A DNA stretch of 64,000 nucleotides from Micromonospora_J zhanjiangensis (GCF_042650605.1 NZ_JBHSBN010000008.1:62001-126000), one strand, 5' to 3'. Counted from the first letter of the stretch, positions 41,821-50,619 are shown. Translations and numbers: made by a program. Notes: generated by a model not told the origin, from the sequence alone.

Positions 41821-42084
41821 TCACGGCAGGTGCTCCACCTCGGTCGGCGCGGCCGCCCGGGTCACCCCGATGTCGACCGCGACCGGTACGTCGGGATAGT
41901 TGGCCACCACCAGCCGGAAGATCTCGTCCCGCCGTTGCGGGCTTTCCACCTCGCCGCAGAGCACCAGCGTGCCGTCCCGGCGGACGACCGTGATGCCCTG
42001 CTCGGCGGTGTCGGCGTTCTCGGCCAACAGCCGCTGCACGGCGGCCTCGAGGTACTCCTCGCCGCGTTCGCTGTGCTCGGTCAA
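41821..42084 (-). CDS. BON-domain protein
   Basis: Protein of 87 aa starting at a TTG that overlaps the nucleotidyltransferase stop (TTGA), with GAGGAGGGTG upstream. It is one BON-like domain: AAVQRLLAENADTAEQGITVVRRDGTLVLCGEVESPQRRDEIFRLV, then VDIGVT. BON domains bind phospholipids or small molecules and are often periplasmic, but this copy has no signal peptide, so it should be cytoplasmic. In bacteria a cytosolic BON domain can act as a ligand-binding module. It sits between the nucleotidyltransferase and phosphoesterase genes in the same operon. Confidence 0.8.
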   Translation of the reverse strand: MTEHSERGEEYLEAAVQRLLAENADTAEQGITVVRRDGTLVLCGEVESPQRRDEIFRLVVANYPDVPVAVDIGVTRAAAPTEVEHLP

Positions 42085-42683
42085 GCCGTCACCCTCCTCG
42101 TGTCCATCGGCCCGGCCGGCGTGGCCCGGGGCGCCGGTACGACCTCCAGCCGGTCCAGCAGCACCAGGAACGCCTCCGCGTACGGCGAGTGCCGGGTCTT
42201 TCGGCGGACCCGTTCCCAGTCGATCTGCTCCCGCAACGAGCGGGCCAGCGGCAGGCCGCGGGCGAAGTCGCAGTAGTGCTGGGAGAAGCTCAACAGCTTG
42301 TGCACCATCAGTTCGGTCGCCGACAGCACCGGCATGTTGATCGCGTCGACCGAACGGACCAGCGTGTCGGCGAAGGTCTGGTCGGTGACCGGGGTCTCGA
42401 CCGGCCGGTGGATCAGGTCGACCATCCGGTCCTCGTCGTAGACCTTCACCAGCCAGTCCTCCGGTGGCCGCTCGGCGGTGAAGCCGGCCGCGGTGAGCTC
42501 CGCCAGCGCCTGCTCGACGTCCCGCTCACGGATCAGGAAGTCGACGTCGTGCTCGCTGGAGTGACCGCCGTGCGCGTACACGGCGAAGCTGCCGGCCAGC
42601 GCGAACGGGATCTCGGACTGTTTGAGGACGGCGGCCACCCGCTTGAGGGTGTGCAGCAACCTGTCGTCCTCTTGGTCGGCCAT
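42081..42683 (-). CDS. Nucleotidyltransferase-fold protein
   Basis: Protein of 200 aa with a Pol-beta-like nucleotidyltransferase core. ALAGSFAVYAHGGHSSEHDVDFLI holds the G-S helix start and the HDVDF metal-binding acids. A third acid is probably in the DRMVDLIHRP strand. The second half is helical (ELMVHKLLSFSQHYCDFARGL). Similar proteins transfer nucleotides to small molecules, proteins or RNA; this one is not assigned. It is the first gene of a four-gene operon and is divergent from the thymidylate-kinase-like gene (156-bp gap). The ATG at 42683 follows GGGAGACTCG. Confidence is high for the fold, low for the role. Confidence 0.8.
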   Translation of the reverse strand: MADQEDDRLLHTLKRVAAVLKQSEIPFALAGSFAVYAHGGHSSEHDVDFLIRERDVEQALAELTAAGFTAERPPEDWLVKVYDEDRMVDLIHRPVETPVTDQTFADTLVRSVDAINMPVLSATELMVHKLLSFSQHYCDFARGLPLARSLREQIDWERVRRKTRHSPYAEAFLVLLDRLEVVPAPRATPAGPMDTRRVTA

Positions 42684-42839
42684 CGAGTCTCCCTGTCCGC
42701 GCGGCGATCCGGCGAAGATGTTCCGTACCCGACATCCCGTCCGTCACACCTTCCACTCGGAGTCGACTGTACCGTTCTGGGGCTTAAGGCAGCTTTCGTC
42801 GCAATTACCGGTGGCGCCGCCCCGGTACCTTTGCTGGGC

Positions 42840-43694
42840 ATGGTCCCCACGACGGTCAACCGCCGCGCCGACCGCCGCCGGCCGCGCACGGTCGCCCTCG
42901 TCGGCATCGACGGTTCGGGCAAGACCACCCAGGCGCGCCGGTTGGCCGCCACGCTCCGGGCGGCGGGCGTACCGGCGGGCTACTGGCGCAACGCGGGCGG
43001 CCGGCGGTGGCTGGACCGGGCGGCCCGCCGGCTGGGCCGGCCCGACGGGCCGCACCTGCTCGGGCCGGTCGGCGCCCTGATCTTCGAGTCCGTGCTGCGT
43101 TGGCTGGCCATCGCCGGGGCCCTCGTCGCGAGCCGGACGACCGGGCGGCTGGCGGTGATGGACCGCTACGCGGTCTGCCAGTACGCCCGGATCCGGGCGA
43201 CCGGGAACCCGCGGTGGGAACCGCCGGCCCGGTTGGCGTACCGGCTGTTCCCGTCGCCGGACGTCACCTTCCTGCTCACCGTCCGGCCGACCGAGGCGTA
43301 CCGGCGGGTCGAGCGGCGCGGCACCGACCACGAGGAACTCGGCCACCTGACCGCCCTGGACACCGCCTACCGACTGCTGCCGGAGTCGGTGGACTTCGTC
43401 ATGATCGACGCGAACGGTTCGCCGGACGAGGTCGGCGCGGCCATCCTGGCGTATCTGGACGGTCGCGCCGGGTGGGGCGGGCCCGCCGTCGACCCCACCG
43501 AGCCGCCCGAGCCGCCCGAGCCGGCCGAGCCGCCCGAGCCGGCCGAGCCGGCCGAGCCGGCCGACGGGCGCCGGGTGGCCGATCAGGCCCGGCCGTACAC
43601 CGGAATGGCGGCGCCGCTCGTCGGCGCGGACTCGTCGCCGGCCAGGAATCGGATCACGGTGGCGATCTCGGCCGGCGGCACCCACCGGGTCTGA
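42840..43694 (+). CDS. Thymidylate-kinase-like P-loop kinase with proline-rich tail
   Basis: Protein of 284 aa. Walker A is VALVGIDGSGKTTQARRLA. The DRY motif of thymidylate kinases reads VMDRYAVCQYARI. LTVRPTEAYRRVERRG and DFVMIDANGSPDEV complete the kinase fold (about 15-205). A low-complexity tail of EPPEPPEP and EPAEP repeats follows, then about 37 residues reading through the antisense of the SDR gene. Acyl- or sugar-nucleotide kinases of this shape exist, so dTMP may not be the substrate. No Shine-Dalgarno is seen; TACCTT eight bases before the ATG suggests a leaderless mRNA. The last 112 bp overlap the convergent SDR gene. Confidence 0.82.
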   Translation: MVPTTVNRRADRRRPRTVALVGIDGSGKTTQARRLAATLRAAGVPAGYWRNAGGRRWLDRAARRLGRPDGPHLLGPVGALIFESVLRWLAIAGALVASRTTGRLAVMDRYAVCQYARIRATGNPRWEPPARLAYRLFPSPDVTFLLTVRPTEAYRRVERRGTDHEELGHLTALDTAYRLLPESVDFVMIDANGSPDEVGAAILAYLDGRAGWGGPAVDPTEPPEPPEPAEPPEPAEPAEPADGRRVADQARPYTGMAAPLVGADSSPARNRITVAISAGGTHRV

Positions 43695-44329
43695 TCGGCG
43701 TCCGGCTGGTCGGCCCGGTTCGTCGGCGTGTCGATGATGCTGGGCAGCACGGTGTTGCAGCGCACCCCGGCGGCCCGGTACTCGACGGCGACGGCCGACG
43801 CGAAGGCCAGCACCGCGGCCTTGGCCGTCACGTAGCCGGCCGCGCCCGGGAACGGGGCCACCGCCGCCCGCGACGACACGCACACCACCGACCCGCCGCC
43901 GGCCGCCACCAGGTGCGGCAACGCCTGCTGGGTGACCAGGTACGTCGGCCGGAGGTTCAACGCGACGATCCGCTCGAACTCCTCGACCGGGGTCTCGTGT
44001 ACCCGGCCGCCGGCGGCGTACCCGCCGACCAGGTTGACCACGGCCCGCAGCGGTGCGTCGGCCTCGCCCGCCGCGACCGCCACCGCCGCGGCGACGTCCT
44101 CGGGCCGGGTCAGGTCCGCGGTGACCCGGACCACCGGGCCGTCGGTCGCGGACCGCCCGGCGGTGGGCCCGGCCGGTCCGCCGGGCGGCCGACCGTCCCG
44201 TCGGTCCGGCCGTCCGGAACCGGCCCGCACCGGTACGACCACCCGCCAACCGTCCGCCACGAACGCCGCGGTGACGGCCTGCCCCAGGCCGCCGGTTCCC
44301 CCGGTGACCAGAACGCTGCGCTGCACCAT
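43583..44329 (-). CDS. Short-chain dehydrogenase/reductase
   Basis: NAD(P)-dependent oxidoreductase of 248 aa. The cofactor motif is VLVTGGTGGLGQAV, the structural motif NLVGG, the catalytic Ser region CVSSRAAVAPF and the YxxxK pair GYVTAKAAV. A 25-residue Arg/Gly/Pro-rich insert lies between strands 2 and 3 (RAGSGRPDRRDGRPPGGPAG), longer than usual. The chosen start is ATG 44329, with the family motif at residue 8. A longer frame upstream has poor coding character. The 3' 112 bp overlap the kinase gene on the other strand. The substrate is unknown. Confidence 0.87.
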   Translation of the reverse strand: MVQRSVLVTGGTGGLGQAVTAAFVADGWRVVVPVRAGSGRPDRRDGRPPGGPAGPTAGRSATDGPVVRVTADLTRPEDVAAAVAVAAGEADAPLRAVVNLVGGYAAGGRVHETPVEEFERIVALNLRPTYLVTQQALPHLVAAGGGSVVCVSSRAAVAPFPGAAGYVTAKAAVLAFASAVAVEYRAAGVRCNTVLPSIIDTPTNRADQPDADQTRWVPPAEIATVIRFLAGDESAPTSGAAIPVYGRA

Positions 44330-44472
44330 GCCGAACACGGTAGTGCGCCGCGGCTCCGCCCGGCGCGGCCGGGCGACCCCCGGCTCCGGTCCGGCGGACG
44401 AGGGAAACACCACCGAAAAGGCGGTCCCGGTACGCCGGCCGGGCGTACTTTCCCGAGAGGACGGTGTCCTGG

Positions 44473-44505
44473 TTGACGCTTCGGCCTTACTGAAAGTAAG
44501 TTTCA
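44473..44505 (+). promoter_or_regulatory. Leaderless murR promoter with interleaved inverted repeats
   Basis: The -35 is TTGACG (44473-44478) and the -10 is TAAGTT (44497-44502), with an 18-nt spacer. The GTG start begins 7 nt later, at the expected transcription start. Over the -10 lies CTTAC-TGAAA-GTAAG-TTTCA (44486-44505): the first and third blocks are complementary, and so are the second and fourth. Autoregulation by the encoded MurR/RpiR protein is likely. Structure seen; binding inferred. Confidence 0.65.
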
Positions 44506-44508
44506 TGC

Positions 44509-45423
44509 GTGGCGAAGAGTGCGAAGATTTCCGCAAACCAGGAACCGGGCGGGCTCATCGTCCATATCAGCGGACTGCTCCCGTCGCTCTCGCCCGCCGA
44601 ACAACGCGTCGCGCGGCTCGTGGTGGCCGATCCGGCCGACGCCGCCCGCCGCACCATCACCGATCTCGCCACCGCCGCGGAGACGTCCGAGGCGACCGTC
44701 ATCCGATTCTGCCGCTCGGTCGGCATGGACGGCTACCCGCAGCTGCGGATTCGGTTGGCCGCCGAGGCCGCCCGCCGGGTCGAGCCGCCGGACGCGCGGG
44801 TGGTGGGCGGTGACATCCCGCCGGGCGCCGACCTGGCCCAGATCATCGCCACGATCGCGTTCAACGACGCCCGGGCCGTCGAGGAGACCGCCGAGCAGCT
44901 CGACCCCGCCGTGTGCGAGCGGGTGGTCGAGGCGATCAGCGCCGCCGGTCGGATCGACATCTACGGTGCCGGTGCCAGCGGATTCGTCGCCTCCGACTTC
45001 CAGCAGAAGCTGCACCGGATCGGCCGGACCGCCTTCTACTTCCCGGACATCCACACCGCGCTCACCTCGGCCGCGTTGCTCGGCAAGGGTGACATCGCGG
45101 TGGGTATCTCGCACACCGGCACCACCTCCGACGTGGTCGAGGTGCTGGAGCAGGCCCGGGCCCGAGGCGCGACCACGGTGGCGCTTACCAACTTCCCCCG
45201 GTCGCCGATCGCCGAGGTGTCCGACTTCGTGCTGACCACGGCGGCCCGCGAGACGACGTACCGGTCCGGCGCCATGGCCAGCCGGCTCGCCCAGCTCACC
45301 GTGGTGGACTGCCTCTTCGTCGGGGTCGCCGCCCGGAACCGGACCAGAGCCCGGAAGGCACTCGAGGCGACGGCGGAGGCCGTGCGGCCGCACCGGCTCG
45401 GCGGCGGCCGGAGGCGGGCATGA
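44509..45423 (+). CDS. MurR/RpiR-family transcriptional regulator
   Basis: Regulator of 304 aa with an N-terminal helix-turn-helix (LSPAEQRVARLVVADPADAARRTITDLATAAETSEATVIRFCRSVGMDGY) and a C-terminal SIS sugar-phosphate domain (about 125-270). The SIS part includes RIDIYGAGASGFVASDFQQKL and GISHTGTTSDVVEVLEQAR. Such proteins sense sugar phosphates such as MurNAc-6-P and control their catabolism. The next gene, murQ, encodes the etherase for that compound, so murQ is the likely target. The GTG at 44509 sits at the predicted transcription start, so the mRNA is probably leaderless. Confidence 0.9.
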   Translation: MAKSAKISANQEPGGLIVHISGLLPSLSPAEQRVARLVVADPADAARRTITDLATAAETSEATVIRFCRSVGMDGYPQLRIRLAAEAARRVEPPDARVVGGDIPPGADLAQIIATIAFNDARAVEETAEQLDPAVCERVVEAISAAGRIDIYGAGASGFVASDFQQKLHRIGRTAFYFPDIHTALTSAALLGKGDIAVGISHTGTTSDVVEVLEQARARGATTVALTNFPRSPIAEVSDFVLTTAARETTYRSGAMASRLAQLTVVDCLFVGVAARNRTRARKALEATAEAVRPHRLGGGRRRA

Positions 45424-45466
45424 CGACGGTGTCGGGCACGCCGGCGGGTCGGGGAGAGGTCGCGGC

Positions 45467-46387
45467 GTGAGCCTGGACGGTGGGGCGGTGGTCCGGGTGG
45501 CGGCCCCCACGGAGCTTCGCAATCCCCGCAGCACGGACCTGGACCTGATGTCCACCCGGGACGTGCTCGCGGTGATCAACGCCGAGGACCAGCGGGTGCC
45601 GGTGGCGGTCGCCGCCGTCCTCGACGAGGTGGCCGCGGCGGTCGACCTGGCGGTCGGTGCGCTGCGGGCCGGCCACCGGGTGCACTACTTCGGGGCGGGC
45701 AGCTCCGGGCGGCTCGGGGTGCTCGACGCGGCCGAGCTGCCACCCACCTACAACGCTCCGGCCGGCTGGTTCTGCGCCCACCTGGCCGGTGGCGCGGCGG
45801 CGATGGCCCGGGCGGTGGAGAACGCCGAGGACGACGAGGCGACCGGCGCGGCCGAGGCGGACGGCTGTGTCGGGCCGGGTGACCTGGTGGTCGGCCTGGC
45901 CGCCAGCGGCCGGACCCCGTACGTGCTCGGGGCCTTGCGGGCGGCGGCGGCGCGCGGCGCGGGCACGGTGCTGGTGTGCGCCGACCCGGACGCCGTGGCG
46001 GCCGGCGAGGTGACCGTGTTCATCGGGCTGGCGACCGGGCCCGAGGTGGTCACCGGCTCCACCCGGATGAAGGCCGCGACCGGCCAGAAGCTGGTGCTCA
46101 ACGCCTTCTCCACGGCGGTGATGGTGCGGCTCGGCCGGGTCTACTCCAACCTCATGATCGACATGGTGGCCACCAACGCCAAGCTGCGCGGTCGGATGAT
46201 CTCCATCCTGATGGCCGCCACCGGCAGCGCCGAGCCGGCCTGCCGGCGGGCCCTCGACCAGGCCGACGGGGAATTGAAGACGGCCCTCGTGGCGTTGCTG
46301 TCAGGTGCGCCGGTGGGTGACTCCCGCGCCGCCCTGGCTGGTGCCTCCGGTCAGGTACGGACGGCCCTGGGCATGCTCGATCACTGA
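45467..46387 (+). CDS. murQ: N-acetylmuramic acid 6-phosphate etherase
   Basis: Enzyme of 306 aa that removes the lactyl ether from MurNAc-6-phosphate, giving GlcNAc-6-phosphate and D-lactate in peptidoglycan recycling. It is an SIS-fold protein with the family blocks STRDVLAVINAEDQRVPVAV, YFGAGSSGRLGVLDAAELPPTY (catalytic Glu in DAAE) and AMARAVENAEDDEATG (second catalytic Glu), then TGSTRMKAATGQKLVLN. The GTG at 45467 follows GGGGAGAGG. It lies 43 nt after the MurR/RpiR gene in the same direction, forming a recycling operon without a MurP-type PTS gene here. Confidence 0.94.
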   Translation: MSLDGGAVVRVAAPTELRNPRSTDLDLMSTRDVLAVINAEDQRVPVAVAAVLDEVAAAVDLAVGALRAGHRVHYFGAGSSGRLGVLDAAELPPTYNAPAGWFCAHLAGGAAAMARAVENAEDDEATGAAEADGCVGPGDLVVGLAASGRTPYVLGALRAAAARGAGTVLVCADPDAVAAGEVTVFIGLATGPEVVTGSTRMKAATGQKLVLNAFSTAVMVRLGRVYSNLMIDMVATNAKLRGRMISILMAATGSAEPACRRALDQADGELKTALVALLSGAPVGDSRAALAGASGQVRTALGMLDH

Positions 46388-46405
46388 GTTCGCCACCCGA
46401 CCGCG

Positions 46406-46425
46406 CCGGCCCGTTTCGGGGCCGG
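46406..46425 (+). terminator. Short hairpin after murQ
   Basis: Stem CCGGCCC/GGGCCGG (46406-46412 and 46419-46425) with a 6-nt loop, about 20 nt after the murQ stop. The stem is short and has no U-run, so confidence is moderate. Confidence 0.5.
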
Positions 46426-46818
46426 ACGGGGATTGGCCATCCGGCCCGGGGGTAATCCTGGACGGCGGGTGAACCGATCGGCGCACGGAAGCGTATCCGT
46501 GTAGTGACGAGGATCGCAGCGCCGCGGTGACCCGCGTCGCTGCGCCGCGACAGGCCGGGGTGATGTCCTGTGGTTGGACTGGGCGAATGGGCGCCAGACC
46601 GATCGAGGCCGCGCCACCCGCCCTATCCGGGGCCGACAAGCTGGCGAATCACGCCTGACGCGGGCGCCTGACAGCAAACATCGACCGGGCTTTCAGCAAG
46701 CACTCAGGCATTCGTGACACTTTCGACTGACCAGATGGAATCCCTGACGCGTCTCATCTGTTGTGTAGATGTCAGCACCAAGGGGCACAGCGGAGGTTAC
46801 GGGGGAGGGGCCGAGTCG
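46426..46818. other. Long upstream region of the group 2 sigma gene
   Basis: About 390 bp without a supported gene between murQ and the sigma-factor start. It includes a 6-bp stem (GCAGCG/CGCTGC, about 46519-46546) and locally AT-richer stretches near 46670-46790 (AGCAAACATCG and CATCTGTTGTGTAGATG). These are probably the promoter area and 5' leader. An in-frame extension of the sigma gene upstream of 46819 lacks a good start and Shine-Dalgarno. Confidence 0.5.
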
Positions 46819-47820
<1,002 letters not shown>

Positions 47821-47874
47821 CCCCGGGGGCCACGCGCCCCACCGTCCGCCCGCCCGCGCCGCGACGCACGTACG

Positions 47875-47926
47875 AAAAGGCCGCCGGCCGGTGTCCGATC
47901 TCCCGGACGCCGGCCGGCGGCCTTTT
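47875..47926. terminator. 23-bp bidirectional terminator
   Basis: Arms 47875-47897 and 47904-47926 pair over 23 bp with one G-U. AAAA opens one arm and TTTT closes the other, giving U-runs on both strands. It sits between the convergent sigma-factor and NlpC/P60 genes. Confidence 0.92.
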
Positions 47927-47950
47927 CGCTGTCTGCGCGGACCTTCGGGT

Positions 47951-48913
47951 CTAGCGGACCCGTCCGTAGCCGTACGGTGACATCATGTCGACGTCGGCGA
48001 GCTTGACGCTCTCCCCGAACGTCGGCGCGTGGATCACCTTGCCGCCGCCCACGTAGAGCGCGACGTGTCCGAGGTTGCTGTAGAACACCAGGTCGCCGGC
48101 GGCCAGCGAGGAACGGCTGATCCGTGACGTCTGGTTGAACTGCATCTCGGCGTTGTGCGGCAGGGACTTGCCGGCCGCCCGCCACGCCGCGAGGGTCAGG
48201 CCGGAACAGTCGTAGCCGTTCGGCCCTTCGGCGCCCCAGTCGTACGGCTTGCCGATCGCGTTGTACGCGTAGCGCACGGCCACCCCGGCCTGGCCGGAGA
48301 CGGCCGGGATCTTGCCCGTGTAGCCGCCACTCGACGAGGTGGCCGAGCCGTACGCCGCCGTCCGCATGTCGTACAGCTTGCTGAGCTCGGCCTCGATCTT
48401 CTTCTTGCCGGCATCCATCTGCTTGGCCTGCGCGGTCTGCCGGGCCAGCGTCGTGTCCAACTGGGACTTCTGCGCCAGGTACTTCTGCTGTGCCTGGTCG
48501 AAGCCGGCCACCTGCTTGCCGCGGTCCCGGGCCAGCAGGTCGAGTGTGCCGAGCCGGGACAGCAGGTCGGTGGTGGAGCCCTTCTCCAGCAGCGCCCGAG
48601 CGGTGTGCAGGTTGCCCGACTTGTACGCGGTCGCGGCGAGGTCACCGACCTGCGCCCGGGCCGCGTTGACCTGCTGTTCGAGGGGAGCCATGCGCTTGGT
48701 CAGGTCGGCGCTGGCCGCCTGGGTCGCCTTGATCTCCTCTTTGAGCTTGTTGTACGACTCGACGGTCTTTTCCAGCTCGGTGGACTTCTTGTTGATCTGC
48801 TGCGTCAGCTCGGCTTGCGACGGCGCGGCCCGAGCGACCGTTGCCGGTGCGATCAGACCGGCTGTGATGCCGGCCACGGCGATTGCGCGCAGCAGGATCC
48901 GCACTGGCGACAA
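47951..48913 (-). CDS. Secreted NlpC/P60 peptidoglycan endopeptidase with coiled coil
   Basis: Protein of 320 aa from TTG 48913, 10 nt after GAAGGG. A GTG nine bases further in has no ribosome site. It has a signal peptide (LLRAIAVAGITAGLIAPATVARA), then a long coiled coil (about 35-185, TQQINKKSTELEKTVESYNKLKEEI) and a C-terminal NlpC/P60 domain (about 205-320). The catalytic triad is visible as YDCSGLTLAAW (Cys), LGHVALYVG (His) and VIHAPTFGE. It cleaves stem peptides during growth and division, like RipA-type enzymes. A structured leader precedes it. Confidence 0.93.
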   Translation of the reverse strand: MSPVRILLRAIAVAGITAGLIAPATVARAAPSQAELTQQINKKSTELEKTVESYNKLKEEIKATQAASADLTKRMAPLEQQVNAARAQVGDLAATAYKSGNLHTARALLEKGSTTDLLSRLGTLDLLARDRGKQVAGFDQAQQKYLAQKSQLDTTLARQTAQAKQMDAGKKKIEAELSKLYDMRTAAYGSATSSSGGYTGKIPAVSGQAGVAVRYAYNAIGKPYDWGAEGPNGYDCSGLTLAAWRAAGKSLPHNAEMQFNQTSRISRSSLAAGDLVFYSNLGHVALYVGGGKVIHAPTFGESVKLADVDMMSPYGYGRVR

Positions 48914-49085
48914 GAACGTAGAACCCTTCTCGCTGGCCGCCACCTGTCGGTCGGACCCGCGCGGGTCCGACCGGTATGGGCAACCGACTCGTCGACGAAA
49001 CCGCTGGTCCTGCGGCTTTACGACCGGGCCGGCGAGGCGACGGCACCGACCCGGCGCCACCTGTTTGGATGGCTGCTGACCAGGC
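48914..49085 (-). promoter_or_regulatory. Structured 5' leader of the NlpC/P60 gene, possible riboswitch
   Basis: On the minus strand the leader contains a GCCGCAGGACCAGCGG element, further small stems and a perfect 26-bp palindrome (48948-48973; arms CGGTCGGACCCGC and GCGGGTCCGACCG). GACAGGTGGCGGCCAGCG and the GAAGGG ribosome site follow. Actinobacterial NlpC/P60 genes are known to be controlled by c-di-AMP (ydaO) riboswitches, and some pieces recall that class, but the diagnostic core is not clear to me. The palindrome could be an attenuator. Confidence 0.35.
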
Positions 49086-49344
49086 CGGCCGGACCAACCT
49101 AACCCGCTGTGCGGAGAACCAACAGTGGCGGCCACGGTTTGCGCGGCAGACGTCATCAATTGCCCTGATGTCGAGATTACCCAGAGTATCCACAGTGCAG
49201 CTCGGCGTTCCCACTGGCGCGGCCGGCGCACAATGACGGCAGACCCGGGTCCCGCACCACCGTCAGTCGATCCCGCAGCGGCCCTCGATCCCGCGCCGGT
49301 GCGGTGTCGGATCGAGTTCGGCCGCGTGCCGTCGGAGGTATCTG

Positions 49345-49830
49345 GTGAAGCCCGTCCGTCCACCCGTCCGTCCCACCGGCCCGTACCGGCCCAGGTCGGG
49401 GGAGTCGCCGGTGCACTACGCCACGCCGGAGATCCAGGTGACGGCCGAGCACCTGACCGTCGCCGGCCGGCGCTATCCGGTACGGGAGCTGTCCGACCTG
49501 CGTACCGCCCGGGGGCGGCGCGATCCGCTCGGCGTGCGCGCGGCGGGCGCCACCGGCGTGGTGCTCGTCGCCGTCGTCGCGGTGCTGTACGCCACCACCC
49601 GGCCGGACCGGCCCGGCGCGGTCGGTTACCTCACCCTGGCGGCCGCGGCCGTGCTACCCGGGTTGCTGGTCGTGCTGGGGCGTCGGCTGCGCCCGCCCGA
49701 CTACGAGCTGTGGGGGCACTACCGGGGGCAGACCGTGCTGCTGTTCCGCAGTGCCCGGGAACGCGAGTTCGGTCAGGTCAGCCGGGCGCTGCTGCGGGCC
49801 TGGGAGGCGGCCGGGCCGGGCGCCGGATGA
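49345..49830 (+). CDS. DUF6232-like small membrane protein
   Basis: Protein of 161 aa. It has a Pro/Arg-rich N-terminal tail, a short beta segment (YATPEIQVTAEHLTVAGRRYPVRELSDLRTARGRRD), two membrane helices (AAGATGVVLVAVVAVLYAT and VGYLTLAAAAVLPGLLVVLG) and a C-terminal cytoplasmic part (YELWGHYRGQTVLLFRSAREREFGQVSRALLRAWE). This layout matches the family named DUF6232 in actinobacteria. Function is unknown. The GTG at 49345 lies 6 nt after GGAGG. It is convergent with the DUF3817 gene, 10 bp apart. Confidence 0.75.
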   Translation: MKPVRPPVRPTGPYRPRSGESPVHYATPEIQVTAEHLTVAGRRYPVRELSDLRTARGRRDPLGVRAAGATGVVLVAVVAVLYATTRPDRPGAVGYLTLAAAAVLPGLLVVLGRRLRPPDYELWGHYRGQTVLLFRSAREREFGQVSRALLRAWEAAGPGAG

Positions 49831-49840
49831 CCGGGCCGGC

Positions 49841-50188
49841 TCAGCCGGCGACCCGCTCGGGTTCCCGCTCCCGGCGGCGCTCCTGCTCCCGGATCCAGCG
49901 GGTCACCACGCGCTCCATGTAGAAGGACAGGAACGGCACGGTGCCGGCGAGCATCACCTTGACCATCCGGCCCAGCGACCATCGGGCCCGGCGGCCGAGG
50001 TCGAAGATCGTGACCAACAGGACCATGTACAACCAGCCGTGGGCGGTGCCGACGGTGGCGACCACCCGCGAGTCGTCCCAGATGTACTTCATCGGCATGC
50101 CGATCAACGTGAGCACGATCAGCGCCACGCCCACGATGTAGGCCATGACGCGGTATCTGGTCAGGGCAGCGCGCACCTGGGTTCCCAT
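49841..50188 (-). CDS. DUF3817 integral membrane protein
   Basis: Protein of 115 aa with three membrane helices: RVMAYIVGVALIVLTLIGMPMKY, AHGWLYMVLLVTIFDLG and MVKVMLAGTVPFLSFYMERVV, and a charged C-terminal tail. The spacing (MAYIVG...GxxMKY, then HGxLYxxYL-like HGWLYMVLL, then PFxSFxxE) fits the DUF3817 family found next to a variety of actinobacterial genes. No catalytic residues are known. The ATG at 50188 is 17 nt from the stop of the next gene upstream (50206-50619), so the two probably share a transcript. Confidence 0.8.
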   Translation of the reverse strand: MGTQVRAALTRYRVMAYIVGVALIVLTLIGMPMKYIWDDSRVVATVGTAHGWLYMVLLVTIFDLGRRARWSLGRMVKVMLAGTVPFLSFYMERVVTRWIREQERRREREPERVAG

Positions 50189-50205
50189 TCCTTCCGCCCG
50201 GCCGG

Positions 50206-50619
50206 TCAGCCGGGGTAGTCGCCGGGCCGGGCGCCGGGGTTGGCGCTCAGCCAGGACAGGTAACGGTTGTACTCGGTCAGTTCGGCGTCGCCGACCGGCT
50301 CGGCCGGCACCGCGGACCGGGCGGACCGGGCGGACCGGACCGGGCGGCGGATCCCCGGCACGGCCGACGGTGGGGCCGGTACGTCGTCCGCCGACTCGGC
50401 CGGTCGGTCGTCGCCCCGGACGGCCTGTCGCGCCTCACGAAACCATAAGAACACCACAAAACCGGCGAATATCGGCCATTCGACGGCGTACGCCCAGCTC
50501 AGGGTGTTCCCGGACGCGGCCCGGCTGACCTGCCACCAGCCGAGCCCCAGGCACGCGGTGACCAGGCCGACGGCCAGCGCGTGCCGGGCGATCCACGCCG
50601 GGGTACACAGCCGTCTCAT
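50206..50619 (-). CDS. Two-helix membrane protein of unknown function
   Basis: Protein of 137 aa from ATG 50619. It has ARHALAVGLVTACLGLGWWQV then WAYAVEWPIFAGFVVFLWFREARQAV (two membrane helices), an Ala/Pro/Ser/Arg linker and a tail TEYNRYLSWLSANPGARPGDYPG. The helix pair and the YNxYLxWL motif are shared by small actinobacterial membrane proteins encoded beside DUF3817, as here. The sequence TAGGAT is 7 nt before the ATG with no Shine-Dalgarno, so the mRNA may be leaderless. Function is unknown. The DUF3817 gene follows in the same direction. Confidence 0.75.
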   Translation of the reverse strand: MRRLCTPAWIARHALAVGLVTACLGLGWWQVSRAASGNTLSWAYAVEWPIFAGFVVFLWFREARQAVRGDDRPAESADDVPAPPSAVPGIRRPVRSARSARSAVPAEPVGDAELTEYNRYLSWLSANPGARPGDYPG

